Numbered from the stretch's first letter, positions 44,661-53,620 are shown. The stretch is 64,000 nt of DNA from a bacterium (GCA_028275345.1 JAPWUV010000005.1:62001-126000), one strand, 5' to 3'. A program made the numbers and translations. Notes: generated from the letters alone by a model not told the origin.

Positions 44661-45593
44661 TCAACTCAACGCCACTGCGACGGCGATGCTGAGGAACTTC
44701 GTTTCGTCGCTGTCGGCGCGGGAGGGGAGCACCACGGGGACCCGAGCTCCGAGGAGCACCCCGGCGGTTTTCGCCCGCGCCAAGATGGTCATGACCTTGT
44801 AGAACGTGTTCCCAGCCTCGATATTGGGCATGATCAGAATGTCCGCGTCCCCGGCCACGGCCGATTGGATCCCTTTGACCCGGCACGACTCCGGGTCGAG
44901 GGCGTTGTCGACGGCCAGCGGTCCGTCGACCAGCGCCTTCCCCAGCTGGCCTCGATCGGCCATCTTCGCAATGGCGGCCGCATCGACGGTGCAGGGCATG
45001 TGTTCCGGGTCCACACGCTCGGCCGCGGCGATCAGCGCCACCTTCGGCACTTCCACGCCCAGCCGGTGCGCTGCCCAGATCGCGTTCTTCGTGATCTCCA
45101 CCTTCTGCAGCAGGTCCGGACAGATGTTCATCGCCGCGTCGGACATGAACAACGGCTTCGGATACGTGCTCACCTCAAACACCGCCAGGTGAGACAGCAG
45201 GCCGGAGCCCCGCAATCCCTTTTCCCGATCGAGGATCCCGCGGAGGAAAGCTGCCGTACTGCATTTCCCTTTCATCAGCAGCTCGGCCTCCTTCGCGCGG
45301 ACGACCTCGATGGCTCGGTGAACGGCCTCCTCTTCCCCCCGCTGAGGTACAAGCTCGAAGTGGCTGAGATCTACTTCAACCTCCTCCGCCGCCCGCCGGA
45401 TGGCTTCGATCTCCCCGACCAAGATCCCGTTCGCTAGGTTGTGCTTGCGGGCCGCCTCCAGCGCCTGGAGGACATGCCCTTCCTGGGCCATGGCGACGGC
45501 AATAGTTTTTCGCTCCTCCCCTTGCACGCGTGCCACCAGGCGGTCAAACCAGCCCCCCGCACTGCCTTGCTCTTCCCTTGCAATTCCGGGCAT
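44661..45593 (-). CDS. ptb: Phosphate butyryltransferase-like enzyme
   Basis: 310 residues of the phosphate acetyl/butyryltransferase fold: AVAMAQEGHVLQALEAARKHNLANGILVGE at the N-terminus, then LLMKGKCSTAAFLRGILD, GLLSHLAVFEV, FMSDAAMNICPDL, and GDADILIMPNIEAGNTFYKVM near the C-terminus. It converts butyryl-CoA (or a branched or acetyl homologue) and phosphate to the acyl phosphate. The next step is catalysed by the kinase encoded just upstream; the ptb ATG at 45593 shares one base with the buk stop (TGATG). The pair gives ATP from acyl-CoA, for instance in amino-acid fermentation. Chain-length preference is not readable. Confidence 0.9.
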   Translation of the reverse strand: MPGIAREEQGSAGGWFDRLVARVQGEERKTIAVAMAQEGHVLQALEAARKHNLANGILVGEIEAIRRAAEEVEVDLSHFELVPQRGEEEAVHRAIEVVRAKEAELLMKGKCSTAAFLRGILDREKGLRGSGLLSHLAVFEVSTYPKPLFMSDAAMNICPDLLQKVEITKNAIWAAHRLGVEVPKVALIAAAERVDPEHMPCTVDAAAIAKMADRGQLGKALVDGPLAVDNALDPESCRVKGIQSAVAGDADILIMPNIEAGNTFYKVMTILARAKTAGVLLGARVPVVLPSRADSDETKFLSIAVAVALS

Positions 45594-46669
45594 CACACGT
45601 ACTCCTTGGCCTGTTCCTCACCGACCAGCACTCGGTAGGCCCCCAAGGCCAGGGCCTCCATCTCCATCTCTCCGGGGAACACGAACACCGGTGCCAGAAA
45701 AGAGACGCGCTCTCGGATCCAGCTCACGAAGAGCTCGGAATTGGCGATGCCCCCTGTGAGCACGATGGCGTCCACCTTCCCTGCCACTACGGCGCTCAGG
45801 GCGCAAATTTCCTTGGCGACCTGGTAGGCCATGCCCTCGAAGACCAGTCGCCACTGCGGCTCGCCGGCCAGGGCGCGCCGTTCCACCTCTCGCATGTCGT
45901 TGGTCCCCAGGTAAGCTACCACGCCGCCTCGGCCGCGATTCCTTTGCAGCATCTCCTCCCGGGTGTACTTCCCCGAGTAGCAGAGGCGGATCAGATCCCC
46001 CACGGGGAGCGTCCCCGTCCGTTCGGGGGTGTAAGGCCCCTCACCGTCCAGACCATTATTCACATCGACCACGCGGCCCTGTTTATGCAATCCCACGGTG
46101 ATCCCGCCGCCGAGGTGGGCCACAATCAAATTGACCTCGGTGTACTTCCTGCCCAGCCTCTCCGCCGCCTTCCGCGCCGCCGCCTTCTGGTTGAGAGCGT
46201 GGAAGATACTCTTCCGCGGTAGCTCCGGTAGCCCGGAGAGACGGGCGATCTGGTCCATTTCGTCCACCACCACAGGATCAACAATGAAAGCCGGGATGCC
46301 GCGCGTCCGGCTCAAGTTCCAAGCGATAATGGCCCCGAGGTTGCTGGCGTGTTCTCCATATCGAGCCTCGAGAAGCTCTTCGACCATCTTCTCATTGACC
46401 CGGTAGGTGCCGCCCTCCAAGGGATGCAGCAGGCCACCTCGGGCCACAATGGCATCGAAGAGCGCGTCGCCAAACCCATTCTTGCGCAGCAGCTCCTCGA
46501 TCACCCGGACGCGGAAGGGATATTGATCGGTGATGCGCCGGTACGCCGAGAGCTCTTCCGCGGTGTGGTACAGGGTTTCCGCGTAGACCTCCCGCTTGCC
46601 GCGATACACCGAGAGCTTCGTCGAGGTACTCCCCGGATTGATCACCAGGATGAGGGGCTCCTTCTGCAT
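45593..46669 (-). CDS. buk: Butyrate kinase
   Basis: 358 residues of the acetate/butyrate kinase (ASKHA) family. The N-terminal phosphate loop VINPGSTSTKLSVYRG, RGGLLHPLEGGTYRVNEKM, the DPVVVDEM segment, and IVAHLGGGITVGLHKQGRVVDVNNGLDGEGPYTPERTG are typical of butyrate kinases rather than acetate kinase. It makes ATP and a short-chain acid from the acyl phosphate supplied by Ptb. A strong promoter (46845-46873) lies upstream, but the leader contains an intrinsic terminator (46709-46738), so expression may be controlled by attenuation. ATG with AAGGAG upstream. Confidence 0.93.
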   Translation of the reverse strand: MQKEPLILVINPGSTSTKLSVYRGKREVYAETLYHTAEELSAYRRITDQYPFRVRVIEELLRKNGFGDALFDAIVARGGLLHPLEGGTYRVNEKMVEELLEARYGEHASNLGAIIAWNLSRTRGIPAFIVDPVVVDEMDQIARLSGLPELPRKSIFHALNQKAAARKAAERLGRKYTEVNLIVAHLGGGITVGLHKQGRVVDVNNGLDGEGPYTPERTGTLPVGDLIRLCYSGKYTREEMLQRNRGRGGVVAYLGTNDMREVERRALAGEPQWRLVFEGMAYQVAKEICALSAVVAGKVDAIVLTGGIANSELFVSWIRERVSFLAPVFVFPGEMEMEALALGAYRVLVGEEQAKEYV

Positions 46670-46708
46670 GCCGATCCGCTCCTTTTGGCTGAGTCAGGTT
46701 CAGGGAAC

Positions 46709-46738
46709 AAAAAACCGCATCCCCGTTTGGGGATGCGG
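46709..46738 (-). terminator. Intrinsic terminator in the buk leader
   Basis: Perfect 10-bp stem CCGCATCCCC/GGGGATGCGG with a four-base loop, followed by six Ts on the minus strand. It ends 39 bases before the buk ATG, so it lies between the promoter and the gene. Confidence 0.9.
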
Positions 46739-46838
46739 CGCGCCTCCGCGAGGCGACGGAATTCGTATGCTGCGCAGGATAATCGCTCCGACCTTCGGTA
46801 TCAAGCTGGTTCTCCGAGATCGCTCCCCTGCCACGTCA
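46709..46838 (-). ncRNA. Candidate structured leader or small RNA upstream of buk (about 130 nt)
   Basis: It is bounded by a near-consensus promoter and an intrinsic terminator. Hand folding gives P2 GCAGG/CCUGC enclosing P3 GAUCUCGG/CCGAAGGUC (one bulge), with GGAGCGAU present on both sides of the internal loop. A downstream hairpin CGCCUC/GAGGCG would compete with an outer pairing GUGACG/CGUCGC. Competing helices next to a terminator are what a riboswitch or attenuator would show, but I recognise no known family. It could also be an independent small RNA. Confidence 0.55.
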
Positions 46839-46844
46839 CGCCGT

Positions 46845-46873
46845 AATATAGCCGGGATACCGACGATTGTCAA
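46845..46873 (-). promoter_or_regulatory. Near-consensus sigma70 promoter for the buk leader
   Basis: TTGACA at 46873-46868 (perfect -35), a 17-bp spacer, TATATT at 46850-46845 (5 of 6). It is the best promoter in the window. Confidence 0.8.
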
Positions 46874-46946
46874 GGCTGAGCCGCGTCATCCGGCACCGCG
46901 GCCTCACCGGCGGGACGCCGAAGGGAATCGCCGACAGCCCTTCCGC

Positions 46947-46975
46947 TTGCGATTGAGCCGGATTTTGGGTAAACT
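46947..46975 (+). promoter_or_regulatory. Possible purL promoter
   Basis: TTGCGA at 46947-46952, a 17-bp spacer, TAAACT at 46970-46975. It implies a leader of about 130 bases before the TTG start of purL at 47115. Confidence 0.4.
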
Positions 46976-47114
46976 CTCGGCGCTTCGTCTGTCGGGGTGT
47001 GGAGCAGAGAACTCCGGACCTGCCGAGAACGCGGGATACGGGCGCGCGAGGGGACACCTGAACCGTGAATCCCCGCGGCCACGATGCCTCATCGTCCACA
47101 ACGAGGACAAGAAG

Positions 47115-49976
47115 TTGATCTACCGAATCGAAATCGGCAGTAGACCGGGCTTCCGTGACTCGCATGCGGAAGGCATTCTGCACGACATCCGGGAGCTCGG
47201 TGTGCAGAGCGTGGAGGAGGTGCGGTTCTATCCGGTGTACTATCTCCTCGCTCCGGAGCTCGACGTGGAAACGGTGCGTCGCATCGCGGAGGAGCTCCTC
47301 GCCGACCCGGTCACCCAAGAATACCGGATCGGCTCGCGATTCGACGCACCGGCAGGGCCGCACTGGTCTGTGGAAATCGCCTACAAGCCCGGCGTCATGG
47401 ATCCGGTGGAGGAGTCGGCTCGCAAGGCCATCCGCGACCTCGGGATCCAGCAGGTGGAGGGTGTGAAAACTTCCCGCCGCTACGTGCTGCGGGGAGTCAT
47501 CTCACCCTCCGAACAGGACCTCATCATCGACAAGGTCTTGGCCAACAAGGTCATCGAACGCCGCCTGGAGCCAGGCGACAGGGTCTTCTTCCGAAAGATC
47601 GACTACCAGTTCCGTCGGATCGAGATCCCGTTACTCAACGCCACAGACGAGGAGCTGCTCCGCATCAGCCGCGAAGGGCAGCTCTTCCTGAATCTCGCCG
47701 AGATGCGCACGATTCGGGACTATTTCCGCCATCTCGGGCGGAACCCCACGGACGTCGAGCTCGAGACCTTGGCCCAGACCTGGTCGGAGCATTGCAGCCA
47801 TAAGACCTTGAAGGGCAGGATCGAATTCAACGGCCAGGTCATCGACAATCTCCTGCGCAATACGGTAATGCGCGTGACGGAGGAGCTGGCAAAGCCGTGG
47901 TGTCTGTCCGTGTTCCGGGACAATTCCGGCGTCATCGAGTTCGACGAGGAGTACGCCGTCTGCTTCAAGGTGGAGACGCACAACCACCCGAGCGCACTCG
48001 AGCCTTACGGAGGCGCCAATACCGGCATTGGCGGGGTGATCCGGGATCCGTTGGGGACCGGGTTGGGTGCCAAGCCCATTGCTAACACCGACGTCTTCGC
48101 CTTCGCCCCGCCCGATTACCCGCGCCACAAGCTTCCGCCGGGCGTTCTGCATCCGAAACGGATCATGCGGGGCGTGGTCGCCGGAGTCCGAGATTACGGG
48201 AATCGAATGGGTATCCCGACAGTGAACGGGGCGATCCTCTTCGACGAGCGCTACCTCGGCAACCCCCTCGTCTACGCCGGCAACGTGGGGATCATGCCGA
48301 AGGACAAGGTTCACAAAGAGATCGTCGTTGGGGACTACATCGTGCTGGTCGGCGGAAGGACCGGTCGCGACGGCATTCACGGCGCCACGTTCTCCTCCGG
48401 CGAGCTGACTACCGAATCCGAGGAAATCTCGAGCGGAGCTGTCCAGATCGGCAACCCGATCACCGAAAAGAAGGTAGTGGACACGCTGCTCCAAGCCCGC
48501 GATCGCGGTCTTTACCGGGCCATCACCGACTGCGGGGCCGGCGGGCTTTCCTCGGCCGTCGGCGAGCTGGCTGCCTCCACTGGAGCCGAGGTACACCTGG
48601 AGCGTGTACCCCTGAAGTACGAAGGCCTGAGTTACACCGAGATCTGGATCTCCGAAGCCCAGGAGCGAATGGTCATCTTCGTTCCTCCGGAGAAGCTGGA
48701 AGAAGCGCTGGCTCTGTTCGCTTCCGAGGATGTGGAGGCTACGGTGATCGGGCGCCTCACGGGCGACCGAAGGCTCCGGCTCTACTACCAGGGGCACCAG
48801 GTGGCCGATCTGGACATGGAGTTCCTGCACAAGGGCCTCCCGCAAGTCGTGCGGAAGGCCGAATGGCAGCCGAGGAGCTACCCGGAGCCGGATTTTCCCG
48901 AACCAGAGGATCTCACACCGTACCTCCACCGGCTTTTGTCCTCCTGGAACATCGCCTCGAAGGAGTGGGTGATCCGCCAGTACGACCACGAGGTTCAGGG
49001 TGGGAGCGTGCTGAAGCCCCTCGTGGGCCGTTCCGACGACGGCCCGAGCGACGCCGCCATCCTCCGCCCCCGCCTCGACTCCCACCGGGGCATCATCCTG
49101 GCCAACGGGATCAATCCCAAATACGGAGACATCGATCCCTACTGGATGGCCGCTTCCGCGATCGACGAAGCTGTGCGCCAGGTCATCGCTGTGGGAGGAA
49201 GCCGAGAGCGCCTGGCTCTGTTGGACAACTTCTGCTGGGGCAATCCCGACAAGCCCGATCGACTGGGATCCCTGGTTCGTGCGGCCCAAGCCTGCTACGA
49301 CGTCGCCAAGGCCTACGGCACCCCCTTCATCTCCGGCAAGGACAGCCTGAATAACGAATTCGCGGTCAACGGCGATTCCATCGCCATCCCCGGTACCCTG
49401 CTGATCTCAGCGATCGCCGTGATGCCCGACGTGCGCAAGGCCGTGTCCATGGATCTCAAGGAAGCGGGTAACTTGCTTTACGTGGTGGGGCTCACTAGGC
49501 CAGAACTGGGTGGCTCCCACTACTGGTCGCTTTTCGGCTTCATCGGAAACTCCGTTCCCAAGGTGGATGTCGAGCTGGCCCCGAGGCTATTCGACGCCCT
49601 CTCCGCTGCTACGTCCGAAGGCATCGTGCGCGCTTGCCATGATTGCTCGGAGGGCGGCCTCGGCGTGGCCCTCGCGGAGATGGCCTTCGCCGGCGGGTTG
49701 GGAGCCGAGGTCGATCTTGGAAGGATCCCCACCGCGGGAGCCATCGGGCGCAACGACTGGATTCTCTTCTCCGAGAGCAATACCCGGTTCCTCGTGGAGG
49801 TAAGGCCGGAGGACAGCCTTCGCTTCGAGGCCCGCATGCGAGGATTGCCCCACGCTCGCATCGGCCAGGTCACGTCGGGCGACCGTCTCAGGATTGTGGG
49901 CCTCGGCGGGAAGACGGTGGTGGACGAAAACATCGATGCTCTGAAGGAAAGCTGGCAGAAACCGTTCCGCTGGTAG
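47115..49976 (+). CDS. purL: Phosphoribosylformylglycinamidine synthase, PurL fused to two N-terminal PurS-like domains
   Basis: 953 residues from a TTG at 47115, chosen because GAGGA stands seven bases upstream and no better codon exists in frame. Residues about 1-75 and 90-165 are two PurS-like modules (YRIEIGSRPGFRDSHAEGIL; WSVEIAYKPGVMDPVEESA with DLGIQQVEGVK). The PurL part has QTWSEHCSHKTLKGRIEF, KVETHNHPSALEPYGGANTGIGGVIRD, GGRTGRDGIHGATFSSGEL and HDCSEGGLGVALAEM. The size lies between small PurL (about 740) and the large single-chain enzyme (about 1300), whose N-terminus is a PurS-dimer-like fold. The glutaminase is a separate gene, purQ, six bp downstream. It makes FGAM in purine synthesis. 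Confidence 0.93.
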   Translation: MIYRIEIGSRPGFRDSHAEGILHDIRELGVQSVEEVRFYPVYYLLAPELDVETVRRIAEELLADPVTQEYRIGSRFDAPAGPHWSVEIAYKPGVMDPVEESARKAIRDLGIQQVEGVKTSRRYVLRGVISPSEQDLIIDKVLANKVIERRLEPGDRVFFRKIDYQFRRIEIPLLNATDEELLRISREGQLFLNLAEMRTIRDYFRHLGRNPTDVELETLAQTWSEHCSHKTLKGRIEFNGQVIDNLLRNTVMRVTEELAKPWCLSVFRDNSGVIEFDEEYAVCFKVETHNHPSALEPYGGANTGIGGVIRDPLGTGLGAKPIANTDVFAFAPPDYPRHKLPPGVLHPKRIMRGVVAGVRDYGNRMGIPTVNGAILFDERYLGNPLVYAGNVGIMPKDKVHKEIVVGDYIVLVGGRTGRDGIHGATFSSGELTTESEEISSGAVQIGNPITEKKVVDTLLQARDRGLYRAITDCGAGGLSSAVGELAASTGAEVHLERVPLKYEGLSYTEIWISEAQERMVIFVPPEKLEEALALFASEDVEATVIGRLTGDRRLRLYYQGHQVADLDMEFLHKGLPQVVRKAEWQPRSYPEPDFPEPEDLTPYLHRLLSSWNIASKEWVIRQYDHEVQGGSVLKPLVGRSDDGPSDAAILRPRLDSHRGIILANGINPKYGDIDPYWMAASAIDEAVRQVIAVGGSRERLALLDNFCWGNPDKPDRLGSLVRAAQACYDVAKAYGTPFISGKDSLNNEFAVNGDSIAIPGTLLISAIAVMPDVRKAVSMDLKEAGNLLYVVGLTRPELGGSHYWSLFGFIGNSVPKVDVELAPRLFDALSAATSEGIVRACHDCSEGGLGVALAEMAFAGGLGAEVDLGRIPTAGAIGRNDWILFSESNTRFLVEVRPEDSLRFEARMRGLPHARIGQVTSGDRLRIVGLGGKTVVDENIDALKESWQKPFRW

Positions 49977-49982
49977 GGAGCG

Positions 49983-50777
49983 ATGGCCAAAGAGATCCGG
50001 GTGCTGGTGCTTCGGGCGGCGGGCAGCAACTGCGACGTCGAGACCGGCTTTGCTTTCCAAACCGTGGGGGCGAAGGCGGAGCTGGTCCACATCAATCGGC
50101 TCGCCGAAGGCTCGGTGAGGCTGGACTCCTATCACATTCTGGCCATCCCGGGCGGTTTCACCTACGGCGACGACGTCTCTGCTGGCAAGATCTTGGCCAA
50201 TGAGCTCAAGTGCAAACTGGGGGACCAGGTGCAGCGCTTCGTCGACGCCGGCAAGCTGGTCCTCGGGATCTGCAACGGCTTTCAGGTGCTGGTGAAGGCA
50301 GGCCTTCTCCCCTCAGGCCACATTCGGGACGGGCGGCAACTGGTCACCTTGAGCTTCAACGACTCCGGCAAGTTCGAGGACCGCTGGGTCTACCTCAGGC
50401 CCGATCCGGCTTCCCCCTGCGTCTTCACCCGCGGGCTGGAGAGAATAATCACGCTCCCGGTGGCTCACGCGGAAGGCAAATTTGTCCCCGCTAGCCAGGA
50501 GGTCATGGACTCCCTGCAGAGCGGCCATCAGATCGTCTTCCGATACGTGGGGCCAGATGGAAAACCCGCCGGCTACCCGTGGAACCCGAACGGGTCGGTG
50601 GGAGACGTGGCTGGCATCTGCGATCCCACGGGGCGGATCTTCGGCCTCATGCCACACCCCGAGAGGCACTTCGACCCCACCCACCATCCTCGCTGGACGC
50701 GAGAAGGGCTTCGCCCAGAGGGCGACGGAGTAGCTATCTTCCGGAACGCAGTACAGTACGCACGCGAGAACCTCTGA
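49983..50777 (+). CDS. purQ: Phosphoribosylformylglycinamidine synthase, glutaminase subunit
   Basis: 264 residues of the class I amidotransferase fold: VLVLRAAGSNCDVETGFAF, GGFTYGDDVSAGKILA, the nucleophile Cys in LVLGICNGFQVL, and the His/Glu of the triad in LMPHPERHFDP. It supplies ammonia to PurL. The start lies six bases beyond the purL stop (GGGAGCG precedes the ATG). It is slightly longer than the common 225-230 residues, like the PurQ of Bacteroidota and related groups. The gene converges on the Crp-type gene with 64 bp between the stops. Confidence 0.96.
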   Translation: MAKEIRVLVLRAAGSNCDVETGFAFQTVGAKAELVHINRLAEGSVRLDSYHILAIPGGFTYGDDVSAGKILANELKCKLGDQVQRFVDAGKLVLGICNGFQVLVKAGLLPSGHIRDGRQLVTLSFNDSGKFEDRWVYLRPDPASPCVFTRGLERIITLPVAHAEGKFVPASQEVMDSLQSGHQIVFRYVGPDGKPAGYPWNPNGSVGDVAGICDPTGRIFGLMPHPERHFDPTHHPRWTREGLRPEGDGVAIFRNAVQYARENL

Positions 50778-50841
50778 GGGTCCCCCGAGAGCGTCGATTG
50801 CCCCTGCTGATCACTGCCCGCCGCGCAACCGCAAGGCCAGG

Positions 50842-51552
50842 TCAGGATCCGTACTTCTCCACGAAGGCCCGGAAGTCGTGGATGAACACTCGCCGGCCCA
50901 CGCGCTTGATCTCCCCCTGCGACTCGAAATGTTTGAGGGCGCGACTGATGGTCTCTCTCGCCGTCCCGGCCATGTTGGCCAACTCGCGCTGAAGCGGGAT
51001 CCGTGGGATCACCATCGTCGGGCCCAGCGGCTTGCCCGCCTTGTGGGCCAGCTGGATCAGTGCGGTAGCCGCGCGGCCGATGGCATCCCTGAGACTCAGG
51101 CTGGAAATCTGTTGGTCGCAGGCGCGAATCCTTCCCGCCAGCTCGCGCAGTAGGCTGATGGCGATGCTCGGCCGCTCGTTGAGCAGGTTCAGGAAATCCG
51201 AGCGGCGCAGGGAAAGGAGCTCGGTGTCCTCCAGGGCGATCACCGAGGCCGAGCGAGCTTTCCCGTCGAGAAGGGCCATTTCCCCGAAAACGTCCCCATC
51301 CCGCAGGATGGCCAAAATCACCTCCCGGCCATCACTAGCAATGTGAGACACCTTCACCTGCCCGCGCACGATGATGTACAGTGTGCTCCCCGCTTCTTGC
51401 TCGGCAACGATCATCGTTCCCCGTCTGGCCAAAACGGGGGTGCAGCGGCTCGCGATTTGGGCAAGTTCGGCTGGGGAGAGATCGGCGAAGATGGAAACCT
51501 TGCGCAGAAGGGCTTCGCCTTCCATTTCCACCATCGATTTCGGGCCCTGCAT
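50842..51552 (-). CDS. Crp/Fnr family transcriptional regulator
   Basis: 236 residues from the ATG at 51552 (GAGGG upstream; a GTG four codons earlier is possible). The N-terminal cyclic-nucleotide-binding domain has the pocket motif FGEMALLDGKARSASV with the Glu and Arg-Ser that contact cAMP or cGMP, followed by the long dimer helix and a Crp-type winged helix (IPLQRELANMAGTARETISRALKHFESQGEI). There are no Fnr-type N-terminal cysteines, so an Fe-S oxygen sensor is unlikely. Targets are unknown. It is the last gene of the plsC-glycosyltransferase run, eight bp after it. Confidence 0.93.
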   Translation of the reverse strand: MQGPKSMVEMEGEALLRKVSIFADLSPAELAQIASRCTPVLARRGTMIVAEQEAGSTLYIIVRGQVKVSHIASDGREVILAILRDGDVFGEMALLDGKARSASVIALEDTELLSLRRSDFLNLLNERPSIAISLLRELAGRIRACDQQISSLSLRDAIGRAATALIQLAHKAGKPLGPTMVIPRIPLQRELANMAGTARETISRALKHFESQGEIKRVGRRVFIHDFRAFVEKYGS

Positions 51553-51560
51553 GGACGCCC

Positions 51561-52709
51561 TCACTCCTTGCTGTTGCCCCGTTTCTCTGCCAGCAAGCGC
51601 AGATACAGTCCTTCAACCTCGCTCACCATTCGGCCGAGGTCAAATGAGCATCGCGCCCGCTCCAGAGCGGCCTGAGCCATCTGCTGGCGCAGGCGGGGGT
51701 TACGGGCCAGCTCCAACACCTTCTCGGCCAGCTGAGCCACATCCGTGGGCGGAACCGTCCATCCGGTCACCCCGTCTTCCACAACGTCCAGCACTCCGTC
51801 GCAATTGCTAGTGATCACCGGGAGACCGGCAGCCATGGCTTCGATGAGCGCCAGCCCGAAGGCCTCCGCATGGGAGGGAAAGACGAAGACGTCCATCGCG
51901 GAGAGCACCTCCGGGACATCCGTCCGGAAACCGGCCATCACGATGCGATCGCGAACAGGCGAACTTCGCCAGCGTTCTCGGACTACCTCCGCCTTGTCGG
52001 CTTCGCCCACCGTCTCCCCACCTACGATGAGGAAGCGAGCTTCCGGGAGCTCCTGCGCCACCTTCTCGGCCATGGCGATGAACTCTAGGTGACCCTTGTG
52101 GGGCTCCAGCCGCCCCATGATGCCGGCCACGAAATCGCCTTCTCCGAAGCCCAATTCCCGGCGAACCCGCTCCCGCTCGGACCGAGCAGCTTGAAACGCC
52201 GCCACATCCACTCCGTGGTAGATGATGCCCACCTTCTCCGGAGGTAGGGGATGCGTGTTCAACAGGTTGCGCGCAATCACCCGCGAGATGGCGATGGCGA
52301 AATCGACACGCCGGTACAACCAGAGATGGAACGGGTCGCGTTTTGGCCGCCGCGTCCCGATGTGCTTGATGAAGACCAGCGGGATCCGCCCTCTTCCCGT
52401 CAGCGCGGGGACGACGAGCCACAGGTCCCGAGAATAGTGCACGTGAACGACGTCCGGCCGGATCTGCTGGAGCTTTCGAGCCAGGCTCAGCGTCTGGAGC
52501 GGCGCCACGTAGCGCCCACCCGGAAGGTCCCAGTATGGGATGCCCTCCGCTTCCAGCGCTCGGGCCAAAGGAGAGCCGGGGCTCCGAGCCACCCAGACGC
52601 GATGTCCCCTGCGCAGGAGCTCGCGGCTGAGGACGGCCACGTGCATCTCCATTCCGCCCCAGGAACGCGAGGAACAGACCTGCACGATCCGGAGCGGGCG
52701 CCCCCTCAC
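51561..52709 (-). CDS. GT4-family glycosyltransferase
   Basis: 382 residues from a GTG at 52709 that overlaps the plsC stop (GTGA); an open frame extends further upstream but lies inside plsC. The N-terminal Rossmann half begins RIVQVCSSRSWGGMEMHVAVLSREL, and the C-terminal half holds the nucleotide-sugar motif PSHAEAFGLALIEAMAAGLPVITSNCDGVLDVVEDGVTGW (E-x7-E). The retaining GT-B fold uses UDP- or GDP-sugars in lipopolysaccharide or exopolysaccharide synthesis. The neighbouring acyltransferase supports a glycolipid or envelope role; the acceptor is unknown. Confidence 0.92.
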   Translation of the reverse strand: MRGRPLRIVQVCSSRSWGGMEMHVAVLSRELLRRGHRVWVARSPGSPLARALEAEGIPYWDLPGGRYVAPLQTLSLARKLQQIRPDVVHVHYSRDLWLVVPALTGRGRIPLVFIKHIGTRRPKRDPFHLWLYRRVDFAIAISRVIARNLLNTHPLPPEKVGIIYHGVDVAAFQAARSERERVRRELGFGEGDFVAGIMGRLEPHKGHLEFIAMAEKVAQELPEARFLIVGGETVGEADKAEVVRERWRSSPVRDRIVMAGFRTDVPEVLSAMDVFVFPSHAEAFGLALIEAMAAGLPVITSNCDGVLDVVEDGVTGWTVPPTDVAQLAEKVLELARNPRLRQQMAQAALERARCSFDLGRMVSEVEGLYLRLLAEKRGNSKE

Positions 52710-53434
52710 GAACGGCCCCGGGCCAGTGCGTCCAGCTCCTCCCACAGCTCGTACACCTTCGACATCACGAACTCCGCCTGGCGCTCCAGTGCCTCCCGCC
52801 GCTGGTCCCCAGGACCCAATGGCGGCAGCAGGATGGGCTCGCCCACCTTCACCCGGATCTTGCACGGGCGAGGGAAGAAGCTGTGGGGCGGCAGTACCCG
52901 CTGCGTACCCCAGATGGCGACCGGCACCACCGGGCAACCCACCGCCTGAGCCATTCGCACGAAGCCCGTGCGCGGCTTGGGGGGCGGCTCATCCCAGCGC
53001 CGCCTGCGGGTGCCCTCCGGGGCGATGAATAAGACGTCGCCGCGCCGCAGCACCTCCAGCGCCCTCTCGAACGCCTTCCGGTCCAAAGCGCCGCGCCGAA
53101 CCGGGAACATGTACACCAGGCGCATCCATTGGCCCACGATCGGGATCTTGAACAGGGAATCCTTGACCATGACGTGCACCCGGCGCCGGACACACAGCGC
53201 CGAGGCAATGGCATCCATGTGGCTCTGGTGGTTCACCACGGCGATGAAGGGACCCGTGCGGGGCATGTGTTCGGCGCCGTACACCTCAGCCCGATTGTAC
53301 AGCTTCCCGAACAACTTGAACGTGTACAAACCGGACCAGTAGAGAACCTCCCGCAGCCAGAACACCGCACGGTCCAGCCACCTCGGCAGCTTTCTCCCTC
53401 TCTTGCGGAGCCGAGCGCCCTGTTCCTCCTTCAC
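52706..53434 (-). CDS. PlsC-family 1-acylglycerol-3-phosphate O-acyltransferase
   Basis: About 242 residues from a GTG at 53434 (GGGAGGG upstream; a TTG at 53458 is an alternative). The acyltransferase boxes are clear: NHQSHMD (HX4D), PVRRGALDRKAF, and FIAPEGTRRRR (box III). One hydrophobic N-terminal segment (AVFWLREVLYWSGLYTF) anchors it to the inner membrane. It acylates lysophosphatidic acid or a similar lipid. It overlaps the glycosyltransferase gene. Confidence 0.92.
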   Translation of the reverse strand: MKEEQGARLRKRGRKLPRWLDRAVFWLREVLYWSGLYTFKLFGKLYNRAEVYGAEHMPRTGPFIAVVNHQSHMDAIASALCVRRRVHVMVKDSLFKIPIVGQWMRLVYMFPVRRGALDRKAFERALEVLRRGDVLFIAPEGTRRRRWDEPPPKPRTGFVRMAQAVGCPVVPVAIWGTQRVLPPHSFFPRPCKIRVKVGEPILLPPLGPGDQRREALERQAEFVMSKVYELWEELDALARGRS

Positions 53435-53586
53435 CTCGCGACATCCCTCCCGCAGCAATCGTATTCTCTCGGAATTGAGGGCCTATTGTCACATCTCGGC
53501 GGTCTCGCTTCGCGCCCCGCCAGGCTCTAGTTCCCCGGGGGCGCGAGGTTGACCCTTCCGATGGGCCCAGCGCTGTCCCCCCTGTG

Positions 53587-53620
53587 TTCCAGGGATGAAT
53601 CCCATTCACCGCCCCTGGAA
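53587..53620. repeat. 34-bp imperfect hairpin upstream of plsC
   Basis: TTCCAGGG/CCCTGGAA outer arms with inner arms GAAT/ATTC. It lies between the URO-D-family gene and plsC. There is no U-run on the minus strand, and on the plus strand it is followed by GATTTT without any gene to terminate. Confidence 0.6.

Larger units (their letters stand above)
46670..47114. other. Divergent control region between buk and purL
   Basis: About 445 bp. It holds the buk-side promoter, a structured leader or small RNA and its terminator on the minus strand, and a possible purL promoter on the plus strand. An open frame runs through it in the purL frame but lacks an in-frame ribosome site before 47115. Confidence 0.6.

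Noticed and set aside
46596-47114. Upstream extension of purL by 173 codons
   Set aside because: It would cross the divergent promoter and the structured leader, lacks a ribosome site, and encodes an Arg/Pro-rich sequence with no similarity to PurS or PurL.
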